Part shown: positions 17,518 to 24,991 of the stretch, in pieces
How positions within the stretch are numbered: position 1 is the first letter of the stretch
How the letters are laid out: every line of letters starts with the position of its first letter
Assembly (NCBI GenBank): GCA_964030785.1
Contig: OZ034968.1
Coordinates: forward strand, 31,209,186-31,273,185
Length of the DNA stretch: 64,000 nucleotides
Direction of reading: 5' to 3'
Origin: Siderastrea siderea
Lineage: Eukaryota > Cnidaria > Anthozoa > Scleractinia > Rhizangiidae
Made by a program: the position numbers and the translations under genes
Notes under the pieces: generated by a model
What the model was told of the DNA's origin: nothing
Database searches by the model: none
What the model saw: only the letters and a program-made list of their open reading frames with translations

Positions 17518-18918
17518 ATGCCTGACGTGAGTACACAAACCGCCCCGGCTCACGCGCGTTCCGAAGGGACCGTCAACCCTGCCTTACGGATTTTCAAGGT
17601 GCCACCGACCGACATTAGCATCAATGCCTATCGCATGGTCACCATTCAACCCACCACCACGGGTATCAATCCTATGGAATTCATCATTCCAGGGTTGGAC
17701 GATTTTGTGGATTTGGGACGCAGTTACTTTACCATGGAATTGAGTTTGAAAAAGGATGATAACGGGAACTTGGTGGCCGCGCAAAAATTGTGGCCCGTCA
17801 ACAATTTGGCCCATTCCATCATCAAACAAATTGACTTGCAGTTGAATGGCACGTTGATCAGTCCACAATCCGACACGTATCATTACAAAGCTTACCTAGA
17901 AACCTTGCTGAATTATGATCGAGAAGATGGCAAGACCGTGTTAGGACCCCAAGGATGGTACAATCAAGTGGATTTCCCACCCCAATGGACCGCCACCAAC
18001 ACAGACAAAGCAGGAAACCATCAACATTGGCAAGATCTGCCTGCCAATCACAAAGGGGCCTTTAACGCCATGGTAGCTGAAGTGGCCAAGTATTCTGGAG
18101 GTCTTACCCACAGTCTGGTGTTTACCCCGCACTTGGAAGTCTTTCACACTGGCAAACTGTTGGTGCCTGGCATAGAAATCAAGATGAAATTTCATTTCAA
18201 TGGCCCCAGCTTGTTTTTGAATGGAGTGGCTCTAGCTGGCCGATTGATGGAAGGGGATGTGAAACTACGGTTTCATCTCTGTCAACTGCGTTTGAATGAC
18301 GCCATCTACCAGAGTATATCTAGCAAAAGACACAATGAAGGAGAAGTGGCGGCTTACCCGACCGTCCGCAGTGAAATCCGGACTTTCAGCATGCAAAACA
18401 ACCTGGTCCGCTTTGATATCCCGAACCTGTTTCAAAACAGAATACCTGACCGATTGATTGTGGGATTACTGGACAGCCGTGCCTTCAATGGAGATGTGAC
18501 CCGAGATCCGTTTTGTTTCCAGAAATTTGGTCTGACCTCCATTAAACAGATTGTCAAAGGAGAAGAGTACCCTTATGAAACCCTCCAGTTAGTGCACAAC
18601 AATGGCACCCGAGATAATCTAGGCTACTTCCGTTTTCTGCAAGCCAGTGGTGCCTGGTGTAAAAAGAAAGGCAATATGGTAGAACTACTGGATTGGGGCC
18701 ACAGGAAAAATTGTACCTTGTACATGTTTGACAATGTGGCCAATGGATGTGCTGACAGTCAAAACCTCAACCCCAAGCAAACGGGCGATTTACAATTGGT
18801 GTTGGAATTTGGAGCTGCCCCCGGTGTCAATATAACCGTACTCGTGTATGGAGAATTTGAGAACTTGCTGGAGATTGACAGGAACGGAGCCGTGTTGTAT
18901 AACATTTACCAGCACTGA
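17518..18918 (+). CDS. Major capsid protein (double jelly-roll, hexon-like)
   Basis: 466 residues. Family-typical segments are INPMEFIIPGLDDFVDLGRSYF, NNLAHSIIKQIDLQLNGTLISP, YHYKAYLETLLNYDREDGKTVLGPQGW and FTPHLEVFHTGKLLVPGIEIKMKFHF. These define the Polinton/adintovirus capsid family, often annotated in metazoan genomes as an uncharacterised F54H12.2-like protein. The family is predicted to form trimeric double jelly-roll capsomers. The frame is intact over the usual length. It lies three bases after the Arg-rich core gene and three before the protease gene. Confidence 0.9.
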   Translation: MPDVSTQTAPAHARSEGTVNPALRIFKVPPTDISINAYRMVTIQPTTTGINPMEFIIPGLDDFVDLGRSYFTMELSLKKDDNGNLVAAQKLWPVNNLAHSIIKQIDLQLNGTLISPQSDTYHYKAYLETLLNYDREDGKTVLGPQGWYNQVDFPPQWTATNTDKAGNHQHWQDLPANHKGAFNAMVAEVAKYSGGLTHSLVFTPHLEVFHTGKLLVPGIEIKMKFHFNGPSLFLNGVALAGRLMEGDVKLRFHLCQLRLNDAIYQSISSKRHNEGEVAAYPTVRSEIRTFSMQNNLVRFDIPNLFQNRIPDRLIVGLLDSRAFNGDVTRDPFCFQKFGLTSIKQIVKGEEYPYETLQLVHNNGTRDNLGYFRFLQASGAWCKKKGNMVELLDWGHRKNCTLYMFDNVANGCADSQNLNPKQTGDLQLVLEFGAAPGVNITVLVYGEFENLLEIDRNGAVLYNIYQH

Positions 18919-18920
18919 AG

Positions 18921-19460
18921 ATGGAACATGTGGCCTTGAATAATGTGCAATTGGATTATTTAGCCCGAGACGACCCCCAATTGAACCCTGTCTTTTACGG
19001 AACGGTGGCCTGTGATCGTTTACCCAAGAGTCCTGTCAAGACCCAACCCCAAGGGTACATTGTGAATACCGACCCACACGATCAACCCGGACAACATTGG
19101 TTAGCGGTGTGGACGGATGGAAAGGTGTGTGAAGTCCTGGACAGTTATGCTTTGCCATTGGATACGTACGTGCAAGCTACCCCGTTACGAGATTGGATTG
19201 TCCAACATTGGAAGTATGTGGTGACCAATGGCAAGTCCCTCCAAGCCATTTCAAGCAAGAGTTGTGGTGATTACGCCTTGTTGTACTTGAAAGCCAAAGC
19301 CCGTGGACGGACCTTGCAAGCGTTTTTAAATGAGTTTTCGGATCATGATTATGTTAGTAATGACCATCAAGCGGGTCAACGCCTTCAACAATTGATTGTA
19401 GGCCAAGAAGCCAGATGGTATCAACTGTGTTGTCATCCGTATCATCAATGTAATCTTTAA
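18921..19460 (+). CDS. Adenain-type cysteine protease (C5/Ulp1 fold)
   Basis: 179 residues. The catalytic set is visible: His59 in GQHWLAVW, Asp74 in CEVLDSYALPL, Gln109 in LQAISSKSCGDYALLYL and Cys115 in the same segment. This is the maturation protease shared by Polintons, adenoviruses and adintoviruses. Its substrates are probably the GG-containing basic proteins encoded at 16716, 16965, 17294, 21871, 22197 and 24474. Intact. Confidence 0.9.
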   Translation: MEHVALNNVQLDYLARDDPQLNPVFYGTVACDRLPKSPVKTQPQGYIVNTDPHDQPGQHWLAVWTDGKVCEVLDSYALPLDTYVQATPLRDWIVQHWKYVVTNGKSLQAISSKSCGDYALLYLKAKARGRTLQAFLNEFSDHDYVSNDHQAGQRLQQLIVGQEARWYQLCCHPYHQCNL

Positions 19461-19488
19461 ATAAAAAAGTTCGTTGGAAAACGGTGTC

Positions 19489-19577
19489 GGAGTCGTAGCT
19501 CAGTCGGTAGAGCCTTTGGATCCCCCGAAAAATAGGTGTAGGGGGATCGTGCGTGGGTTCGAGTCCCACCGATTCCA
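19489..19577 (+). tRNA. tRNA-like Pol III gene with an enlarged anticodon arm
   Basis: 89 nt lying in the only wide gap between capsid-block genes. The acceptor stem GGAGTCG pairs with CGATTCC (one G-U) plus A73. The D arm is GCTC-AGTCGGTA-GAGC. The T arm is GTGGG-TTCGAGT-CCCAC. A box (TAGCTCAGTCGGTAGAGC) and B box (GGTTCGAGTCC) are excellent, and a run of 11 T at 19591-19601 gives a Pol III terminator. The middle is abnormal: 39 nt instead of about 23, with an 8 bp stem GATCCCCC/GGGGGATC and a 14 nt loop, so no ordinary anticodon stem forms. It could be a viral tRNA-like RNA (compare adenovirus VA or gammaherpesvirus TMER/vtRNA genes) or a tRNA with an intron or a decayed anticodon arm. Confidence 0.75.
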
Positions 19578-19590
19578 ATAAAAAGGTACC

Positions 19591-19601
19591 TTTTTTTTTT
19601 T
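19591..19601 (+). terminator. Pol III terminator (T11)
   Basis: Eleven T residues, 13 nt after the tRNA-like 3' end. Confidence 0.7.
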
Positions 19602-19620
19602 CCAAGGGTAGTTCGTCATC

Positions 19621-20274
19621 ATGCAAACGGGGAAACCGTTTCGTTTTCATACGCCTTCCTCTATCTTGGTGGTGGGTCCTTCGGGATGTGGTAAAACCGT
19701 GTTTACGGAAAAACTCTTGGTAGACAACCCAGAGTTGTTTGACACCCCACCGACCCAATTGCATTATTGTTATGGGGCCTGGCAAGATCGATTTCGAGGC
19801 ATGCAAGATCAAGGGGTGGTGTTTCACGAAGGGATTCCCGATCATGAGGCATTGGTCCAATGGTTTCCTGAAGGACATGGGGTCCTGGTCTTGGATGATT
19901 TAATGGACGAAGGGAGTCACGATAAACGCGTGTTGGATTTATTCACCAAACATTCGCATCATCAAGGGGTGACCGTCCTATACTTGTGCCAAGACATGTT
20001 TCCCGTGGGTCGCTATGCGAAAAGTATATCCCGCAATGCCCATTACATCGTGGCGTTCAAGAACCCCCGAGATCAATTAGGGGTACGCAATGTCATGCTT
20101 CAATCGTTTCCTACCACTTGGAAAGACACATTGGAGACGTTTCATCAAGCCACTACACGACCGTATGGGTATTTGGTGTTGGATTTACACCCCGCCTCGT
20201 CCGATCAACAACGTGTATTGAGTCACCTGTTAAAAGATGAAGGATGGACTCGCACCTATCAAAAACGACTATAA
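19621..20274 (+). CDS. DNA-packaging ATPase (FtsK/HerA type)
   Basis: 217 residues. Walker A GPSGCGKT at 19-26, Walker B VLVLDD at 87-92, then LYLCQDMFPVGRYAKSISRNAHYIVAFKNPRD, which holds the sensor and arginine region of virus packaging ATPases of the A32/FtsK-HerA class. The protein would pump the genome into the capsid. Full usual length and no lesion. Its stop codon is embedded in CTATAAAGG, the presumed TATA box of the next gene. Confidence 0.9.
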   Translation: MQTGKPFRFHTPSSILVVGPSGCGKTVFTEKLLVDNPELFDTPPTQLHYCYGAWQDRFRGMQDQGVVFHEGIPDHEALVQWFPEGHGVLVLDDLMDEGSHDKRVLDLFTKHSHHQGVTVLYLCQDMFPVGRYAKSISRNAHYIVAFKNPRDQLGVRNVMLQSFPTTWKDTLETFHQATTRPYGYLVLDLHPASSDQQRVLSHLLKDEGWTRTYQKRL

Positions 20275-20277
20275 AGG
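20270..20277 (+). promoter_or_regulatory. TATA box (TATAAAGG) overlapping the ATPase stop
   Basis: TATAAAGG includes the TAA stop of the ATPase and lies 43 bp before ATG 20313. Confidence 0.6.
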
Positions 20278-20312
20278 CACCCCCTTGGAACAGGTAAAAA
20301 GAGAAAGCAACC

Positions 20313-21263
20313 ATGGCCGATGATGATGACCGTCAACCTCCGCAATCGTACGATACCGTGTCCCCTGCGGGGGTGGGAGCGGCCAGCGGTAATCAAATGT
20401 CCCCAAGCGCCTGGCAAGATTTGTATTTCACAGGAGACCAAGGCCTTCTCGACGTCGCCATGGAGGAAATGGAAGCCGAGCCCCTCTTTCAGTTTATGAA
20501 ATCTCTCCCCATTACCAGTAGAGATGGTGCGCCCCCTGCCCAGGCCTCTTCCCCAGCCGGGGTAGGAAGTGCAGGAAGTCAATCCTTCCGTAGCATACAG
20601 ACCACCCCGGAGTCTTCTGGTGCTCTAACTCCTGCGACTCCTCCTAGCGTACCCTTGGCAGCGGGTGCTCGAACAGCAGCGGGTGCAGGGGGAAGTGGAA
20701 ATGGACGTGGGGGAAGTGGAAATGGACGTGGGGGACGCCGTGGTCCTAGGACTAGAGGTGGTGGACGTGGTGGTGCTGGTGGTGCTGGTGGTGCTGGTGG
20801 TGCTGGGGGTGCTGGTGGTGCTGGGGGTGCTGGTGGTGGTGGTGGTGCTGGTGGTGCTGGGGGTGCTGGTGGAGGTGCTGGTGGTGGTGGTGCTGGTGGT
20901 GCTGGTGGTGCTGGTGGTGGAGGAGGAGGTGGAGGAGGAGGAGGTGGTGGTGGTGGTGGTGGTGGTGGTCGTCGTGGTGGACGACGTGGTGGCCGACGCG
21001 GACGACGACGACGACTTTTCCCCGGTTCACCTAGGACACCTTCCTCCAGTCCCTCCACTCCTCGAGGATCTCGGACTCCACCCCCTCGTACCTTGCGTCA
21101 AGCGGATTTACAACGACGTTTACGGATGCTGTTACAAGATCAAGAACAGTTGGCCCAAGGACGTGAAATTGCTAATGTTACCATGACCAATAGCATTGTC
21201 ACCAGTTATAAACAAGGAGGAGCACCGAGCGTACAAACCTCGTCGTCCCGTGTTTCGCCGTGA
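20313..21263 (+). CDS. Gly/Ala-rich, RGG-containing virion-type protein
   Basis: 316 residues in three parts. The acidic/Pro-rich N-terminus (MADDDDRQPPQS...) runs to about 125. Residues about 130-220 are an almost pure Gly/Ala repeat ending in a poly-Gly run. A short RRGG/RGRRRRL basic patch follows, then a Pro/Ser linker and a C-terminal helix with VTMTNSIVTSYKQGGAPSVQTSSSRVSP. Similar C-terminal tails occur in other cnidarian Polinton proteins, to my memory. Function unknown; RGG content suggests nucleic-acid binding and its place after the ATPase suggests a packaging or assembly role. Open frames antisense to it are by-products of the repeat. Confidence 0.6.
   Translation: MADDDDRQPPQSYDTVSPAGVGAASGNQMSPSAWQDLYFTGDQGLLDVAMEEMEAEPLFQFMKSLPITSRDGAPPAQASSPAGVGSAGSQSFRSIQTTPESSGALTPATPPSVPLAAGARTAAGAGGSGNGRGGSGNGRGGRRGPRTRGGGRGGAGGAGGAGGAGGAGGAGGAGGGGGAGGAGGAGGGAGGGGAGGAGGAGGGGGGGGGGGGGGGGGGGRRGGRRGGRRGRRRRLFPGSPRTPSSSPSTPRGSRTPPPRTLRQADLQRRLRMLLQDQEQLAQGREIANVTMTNSIVTSYKQGGAPSVQTSSSRVSP
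20758..20980 (+). repeat. GGTGCTGGT coding minisatellite
   Basis: Tandem GGTGCTGG(T/G) units grading into GGTGGT and GGAGGA triplets. It encodes the Gly/Ala tract of the preceding gene and is expected to vary in length between copies. Confidence 0.85.
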
Positions 21264-21265
21264 GG

Positions 21266-21931
21266 ATGAAAACCGTCGTGTCGTTATTGAGTGGATCCAA
21301 ACAACATGGACTTCCCTTCCCCCCAGAATTATTACAACGGATGGATTCCTTGTATGCCTTTTATCATCAACAATGGTGGTGTTATCGAAAAATGTTGAAT
21401 CATTACAGGTGTGTCAATGCCTTGTTCAATGGCATGGCCTTACTCCTGATGGCCGCCGGTATGATTGCGGGTCCCCTTTTGGAAAACAGTACATTGGTAG
21501 CGTGTTTGGCGGCCGTGGGCACCGTGGTCAAAGGATGGAATGATTTTAAACAATACCGATTTAAAGTGACCATGAGTCGGTTTGCGTTTACCACCTATGC
21601 CAAAGCCTTGACCGAATTGAAAACCCATGTGCGGGGTATTCCCTTGGAGGATCTGGAACGATTTTTAATCAAGATGCAAACCTTGGATGATACCATTGTG
21701 GATTTCACCCCTCCGTTACCCAAACGATGTGTCCAAGATTACCATGGTCATTTTGTGTACCAACCCTTGGAAGGCCTATGCTATGTAGATGGATGTCCTC
21801 GTCCCTTGAAACCCAAAGACTATTGGATCCATAAAAAGCCGCTCCCTCCTAGTCCCACACTCTTAGAACCATGGCCGTCCAACGACGACGACGACGACGC
21901 CGAAAAAGGAAACAAAGAGGAGGGGCTTTAA
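21266..21931 (+). CDS. Two-transmembrane protein with cytoplasmic tail
   Basis: 221 residues from ATG 21266, which overlaps the TGA... end of the Gly-rich gene by reading ...TGAGGATG. Two adjacent hydrophobic helices are visible: ALFNGMALLLMAAGMIAG and STLVACLAAVGTVVKGW. Then comes a helical segment with KQYRFKVTMSRFAFTTYAKALTELKTHVRG and an acidic end (NDDDDDAEKG). The layout (helix, 2TM, coiled helix) resembles SLATT-type membrane modules, which are known from nucleotide-signalling conflict systems; I do not claim homology. A membrane role in entry or assembly is another possibility. Confidence 0.6.
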   Translation: MKTVVSLLSGSKQHGLPFPPELLQRMDSLYAFYHQQWWCYRKMLNHYRCVNALFNGMALLLMAAGMIAGPLLENSTLVACLAAVGTVVKGWNDFKQYRFKVTMSRFAFTTYAKALTELKTHVRGIPLEDLERFLIKMQTLDDTIVDFTPPLPKRCVQDYHGHFVYQPLEGLCYVDGCPRPLKPKDYWIHKKPLPPSPTLLEPWPSNDDDDDAEKGNKEEGL

Positions 21932-22203
21932 TGCGTCGCAAACCCCGTTTGGTGGATAAAATTGCCCATGGCATGAGTATGTTTCTATCAGGTCCCGCCC
22001 CTGGGTTTGGACTGGCTTTAGGCAAATTAGGTGGTCAAGCCTTGAAAGGCATTACCGATAATGTACAACATTACCGTCGACAACGAGGTGGGGGTTGGTG
22101 GCAAGATTTCAAACGCAATACCCGTCAAGGCTATAAAGAGTCGCGAGATGCCATCAAACAAGACAAAGCCCTTCAACGTCTATTGACGGGTCGACCATGG
22201 TGA
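21871..22203 (+). CDS. Small basic core-type protein with QRGG sites
   Basis: 110 residues, overlapping the end of the 2TM gene by 61 bp in another phase. The leader RRRRRRRKRKQRGGAL has QRGG at 15-18 and a second site, RRQRGGGWW, lies near residues 70-78. Between them is a Gly-rich amphipathic stretch (FGLALGKLGGQALKG). CATAAAAAG at 21830 is 41 bp upstream of its ATG. Confidence 0.6.
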   Translation: MAVQRRRRRRRKRKQRGGALMRRKPRLVDKIAHGMSMFLSGPAPGFGLALGKLGGQALKGITDNVQHYRRQRGGGWWQDFKRNTRQGYKESRDAIKQDKALQRLLTGRPW

Positions 22204-22364
22204 GGAGGAGAAGACGACGACGCCGTCGTCAACGAGGAGGTTTTTTAAATCTATTGGTGCCCGCTATGGTAGGATTGGGGAAAGCCGTGGCCTTGGAAAC
22301 GGATAAACGTATAAAACGCACGATTCAAAAAGCCAATCAACGGTATCGTCGTCGTCACCGATAA
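22197..22364 (+). CDS. pX-like 55-residue protein
   Basis: ATG 22197 overlaps the previous stop (ATGGTGA). After MV come nine Arg, then QRGGF at 12-16, then LLVPAMVGLGKAVALETDKRIK and a basic tail RYRRRHR. It is too short for automatic calls, but its form is that of the pX-like protein at 16716. TATAAAGAG at 22132 lies 65 bp upstream. Confidence 0.65.
   Translation: MVRRRRRRRRRQRGGFLNLLVPAMVGLGKAVALETDKRIKRTIQKANQRYRRRHR
22310..22318 (+). promoter_or_regulatory. TATA box (TATAAAACG)
   Basis: Inside the pX-like gene, 58 bp before ATG 22368. Confidence 0.5.
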
Positions 22365-22367
22365 AGG

Positions 22368-22685
22368 ATGCAACGTCTTCGACGTCAATTACCGTTTTTA
22401 CGGTCCATGTTACAAGAAGCCAATGGTTCCAAACGTCAAGAGTTGTTACAACATGCCAATGCCGATCAAATCAATGCTGTGAGTGAACTGGTGTTGAACT
22501 TTTTAAAAAACAAGATTCCTGTGACCCCACCCATGCTGGCTAAACTTCAACCCTATAAAAAGGTACTACGTGATTTGGGACGTCGTCAACATTCCGTCAA
22601 AAAACGTCGTCAGTGGTTAGTCCGACAAAAAGGACAAGGGTTGTTTCAAGGACTTCACGAGGTGTTATGTCAATGTGTTCGTTAA
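22368..22685 (+). CDS. Small helical Polinton protein (RQELL.. family)
   Basis: 105 residues: QLPFLRSMLQEANGSKRQEL, NAVSELVLNFLKNKIPVTPPMLAKL, KKVLRDLGRRQHSVKKRRQWLVRQKG. This is a family of short helical basic proteins recurring in cnidarian virus-like elements; a decayed homologue lies at 8222-8539 just outside this element. Function unknown. The conserved end (KKRRQ.L.QKG) looks like a processing or nucleic-acid binding tail. Confidence 0.65.
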   Translation: MQRLRRQLPFLRSMLQEANGSKRQELLQHANADQINAVSELVLNFLKNKIPVTPPMLAKLQPYKKVLRDLGRRQHSVKKRRQWLVRQKGQGLFQGLHEVLCQCVR

Positions 22686-23090
22686 CGTATCAAGACATGG
22701 AAGCATAAATATCACCTGTTGTGACAGCTGTCGTGCATTGGAAGACCATGGACGAGGTGTACATGATTCCCCAAAAGGACTTGGAACAACTCATTCAATA
22801 TTACAAAGGAGAACTCACCGAAAATGCCTTGTTGAACAAAGCCGCAACGCTCGCCGCCCAAAAACATGTGTTATTAGCCAACCCTCAATTACCTCCAGCC
22901 CTGGTCAATGCTCAAACCAAACCGTTGAGTCAAGAATTAATCAAGTTAACCAAACGCATTCGTCAATTTCCCGGCGGGGTGGGGGTTGGTGCCCCGGGTG
23001 CCCCGGGTGGTCCACCGGGTGAAGAAGAAGAAGAAGCCGGGGATTTGGTAACGGGGCCCGTCGAACAATGGTTGAAGCGCATGATAAAAG

Positions 23091-24165
23091 GAGGTCCGTT
23101 AGCCTGCGTAGCAAGCGTTTCGGTAAGGCTTTCAGCACGTTCGATGCACTTTTCGCTTTTTTGGCCGCGGGAAAATTGGGGCGGGCGCAAAAAAGTGCGT
23201 GGTGGGGGAGGGGAAAGGAGAGAAGGAAACGCTTGCACGCAAACCCCACGATTTTGAAAAACGCCCCTTTGACACCTTCACAGTTGGATGAATTCATAGC
23301 GTGACAACTTGTCAATGAAGTAACGAATAACAGACTACCGGATGTTTCAGAATTACTTCCGTCAAAATATAAACATGCCAAACACTCAGCGCGGAGATGT
23401 GTCATGTCGACGGCTCAAAACGTCGAAACACCAAGTGATCGGTGTAGGATTTGTCGCTGTAATTTCAGAGTGAAATTTGGAAATATATCTCAGCCAGGAA
23501 AATCGCGTTTTATTTCGTCAGAAAACCTATTCAAAGGGTCAAAAAGAAGTGGTTATATTGGGACAATTCTCGCGGATATTTGCCGAGTGGTTGGTGTGGA
23601 AGTTGTCGAGAACTCGCAGCTTTATTCGGACCGTGTCTGCAACCGTTGCGAGCGGAAAATTAGGAATTTAGGTACATTATTTGAACTTATTCGGAATACA
23701 ATAGGCAGCCAGTCTGCTGTTACCCAAACTCCGCCGAAGCTTGCTGAGAACTTGTCCAAACGGCTGCTCGACACTACACCAGGCAGGAGTCCTTGTCGCA
23801 AGACTGTTCGAGTAAATTCTCCCGAGTCCGTAAAAGCGTCTCGCAAGTCTCTAAGATTTGATGCGATACCACAGCCGTTTCACCACGCCAGGTCACGCTC
23901 AAATGAGCATACCTGATTTGATTGACGAATTTATCACTTAGCAATCAACACTACCATGCCGCGCCAATCAGGAAACTCCGTTCGTGGGCGAACGGGTTTT
24001 TCAAAATCGTGGGGTTTGCGTGCAAGCGTTTCCTTCTCTCCCTTCCCCTCCCCCGTCACGCACTTTTTTGCGCTGGCCCCAATTTTCGCGCGGCCAAAAA
24101 ACAAAAATGCCTCGAACGTCTGGAAAACCTCACGGAAACGCTTGCTACGCAGGCTAGAGGTCCGT
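23091..24165 (+). mobile_element. MULE-like element inserted in the Polinton, with 9 bp TSD
   Basis: Element 23100-24156 (1,057 bp) flanked by GAGGTCCGT at 23091-23099 and 24157-24165. Both ends read TAGCCTGCGTAGCAAGCGTTTC inward, and imperfect inverted homology runs on for about 190 bp. A 9 bp TSD with long TIRs fits Mutator-like elements. It carries no transposase, only the Cys4 protein frame at 23404, so it is non-autonomous. Confidence 0.85.
23404..23916 (+). CDS. Cys4 (ZAD-like) protein carried by the MULE element
   Basis: 170 residues. DRCRICRCNFRVKFG near the N-terminus and YSDRVCNRCERKIRNLGTLFELI near residues 75-98 give a C-x2-C...C-x2-C zinc site, like the ZAD class of zinc-finger-associated domains. 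The rest is Ser/Pro/Arg-rich and may run past a splice site. A related decayed domain sits at 36218-36773. It could be a captured first exon of a host gene or an accessory protein of the transposon. Confidence 0.6.
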   Translation: MSTAQNVETPSDRCRICRCNFRVKFGNISQPGKSRFISSENLFKGSKRSGYIGTILADICRVVGVEVVENSQLYSDRVCNRCERKIRNLGTLFELIRNTIGSQSAVTQTPPKLAENLSKRLLDTTPGRSPCRKTVRVNSPESVKASRKSLRFDAIPQPFHHARSRSNEHT

Positions 24166-24473
24166 CGGCTCCCAAACCCACCATTACCCCTGCTACCAGG
24201 GAAGGCGCGAGAGAACAGAGACCTTCTACCAGTCGAGGAGAAGAGATACCTTCTACCAGTCGAGGGGATACCCGGACGCGTTTACAAGTCATTCGAGAAC
24301 AGCGCAAGGCCTTGGAAAAAAAGTTAGCTGAGAGTGGTAAAGGCAAAGGCAAAGGCAAAGGCAAAGGCGTCTCCCGTGAAGTGCAACGATTAAAACCTTT
24401 ACCCGGTTGGGAAGATTGGACCAAACCCAAACAGCCCCGACGGAGACGTTTGCAATACGACAGTGAATAAAAC

Positions 24474-24821
24474 ATGCCCGCCAAGAGGAGGAGAAGGGGA
24501 CGCCCCCAACGAGGAGGGGCCTTAGATGTCCAAAAATGGATTGCGAAAACGGGGAAGGAATTTCATTGGCCCGGTTATCAGTACATGGGCCCTGGCACGC
24601 ATTTGACTAAACGTCTGAAACGTGGGGATCCCGGCATCAATCGCTTGGACCAGATTGCTAAGCAACACGACATTGATTACAGTCGTGCCAAGAATTTGCA
24701 AGATAAATGGAAAGCCGATACCAAGATGATCCAAGCCATTGATCGATTACCCGGCAAGAAAAACAAGACGGAACGGGTGGTCAAGAAAATCATGCAAGCC
24801 AAGAAACGTTTGAAATTGTAA
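24474..24821 (+). CDS. Parvovirus-type phospholipase A2 protein
   Basis: 115 residues. An Arg-rich leader with PQRGGAL (QRGG at 12-15) precedes a PLA2 domain: calcium loop YMGPGT at 37-42, then DPGINRLDQIAKQHDIDY with the catalytic His65-Asp66 pair. Such domains in VP1 of parvoviruses and in Polinton or adintovirus proteins act on endosomal membranes during virion escape. It starts 4 bp after the split gene. The frame is intact, and CAATAAAAAA at about 24852 gives the poly(A) signal closing the structural block. Confidence 0.85.
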   Translation: MPAKRRRRGRPQRGGALDVQKWIAKTGKEFHWPGYQYMGPGTHLTKRLKRGDPGINRLDQIAKQHDIDYSRAKNLQDKWKADTKMIQAIDRLPGKKNKTERVVKKIMQAKKRLKL

Positions 24822-24991
24822 ATTTAATGGCAAACCAGTTACATGTTGTGTCAATAAAAAATGAAAAAAATGTCACATGGGTTGGTTCTACTGTCTCAAA
24901 CAATCACATTTGGAGACAGACAGAATCCATTGTGATGTAGACAACATTAATCCAGATAAAATAAAAACAATGTTCTGCCAAATACAAATGT

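Larger units (their letters stand above)
22748..24470 (+). pseudogene. Polinton structural gene split by a MULE insertion
   Basis: The left part begins MDEVYMIPQKDLEQLIQYYKG (ATG 22748, 43 bp after CATAAATAT) and continues through QTKPLSQELIKLTKRIRQFPG and a Gly/Pro-Glu linker to 23099. The right part resumes at 24165 with APKPTITPATREGAREQRP, then tandem PSTSRG repeats, LQVIREQRKALEKKLAESGKGKGKG and a basic end RRRRLQYDSE to 24470. Counting out the 1,057 bp element plus one 9 bp TSD keeps the frame, so a single gene of about 220 residues was interrupted. Helical, Pro/Ser-rich linker and basic tail suggest a capsid-associated protein. Function not recognised. Confidence 0.75.

Noticed and set aside
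20579..21058. Long antisense Pro-rich frame opposite the Gly/Ala gene
   Set aside because: It is the reverse complement of a GGN repeat and has no independent motif or promoter.
22721..22747. Earlier ATG for the split structural gene
   Set aside because: It lies only 17 bp after the TATA-like box at about 22704; the ATG at 22748 has normal spacing.
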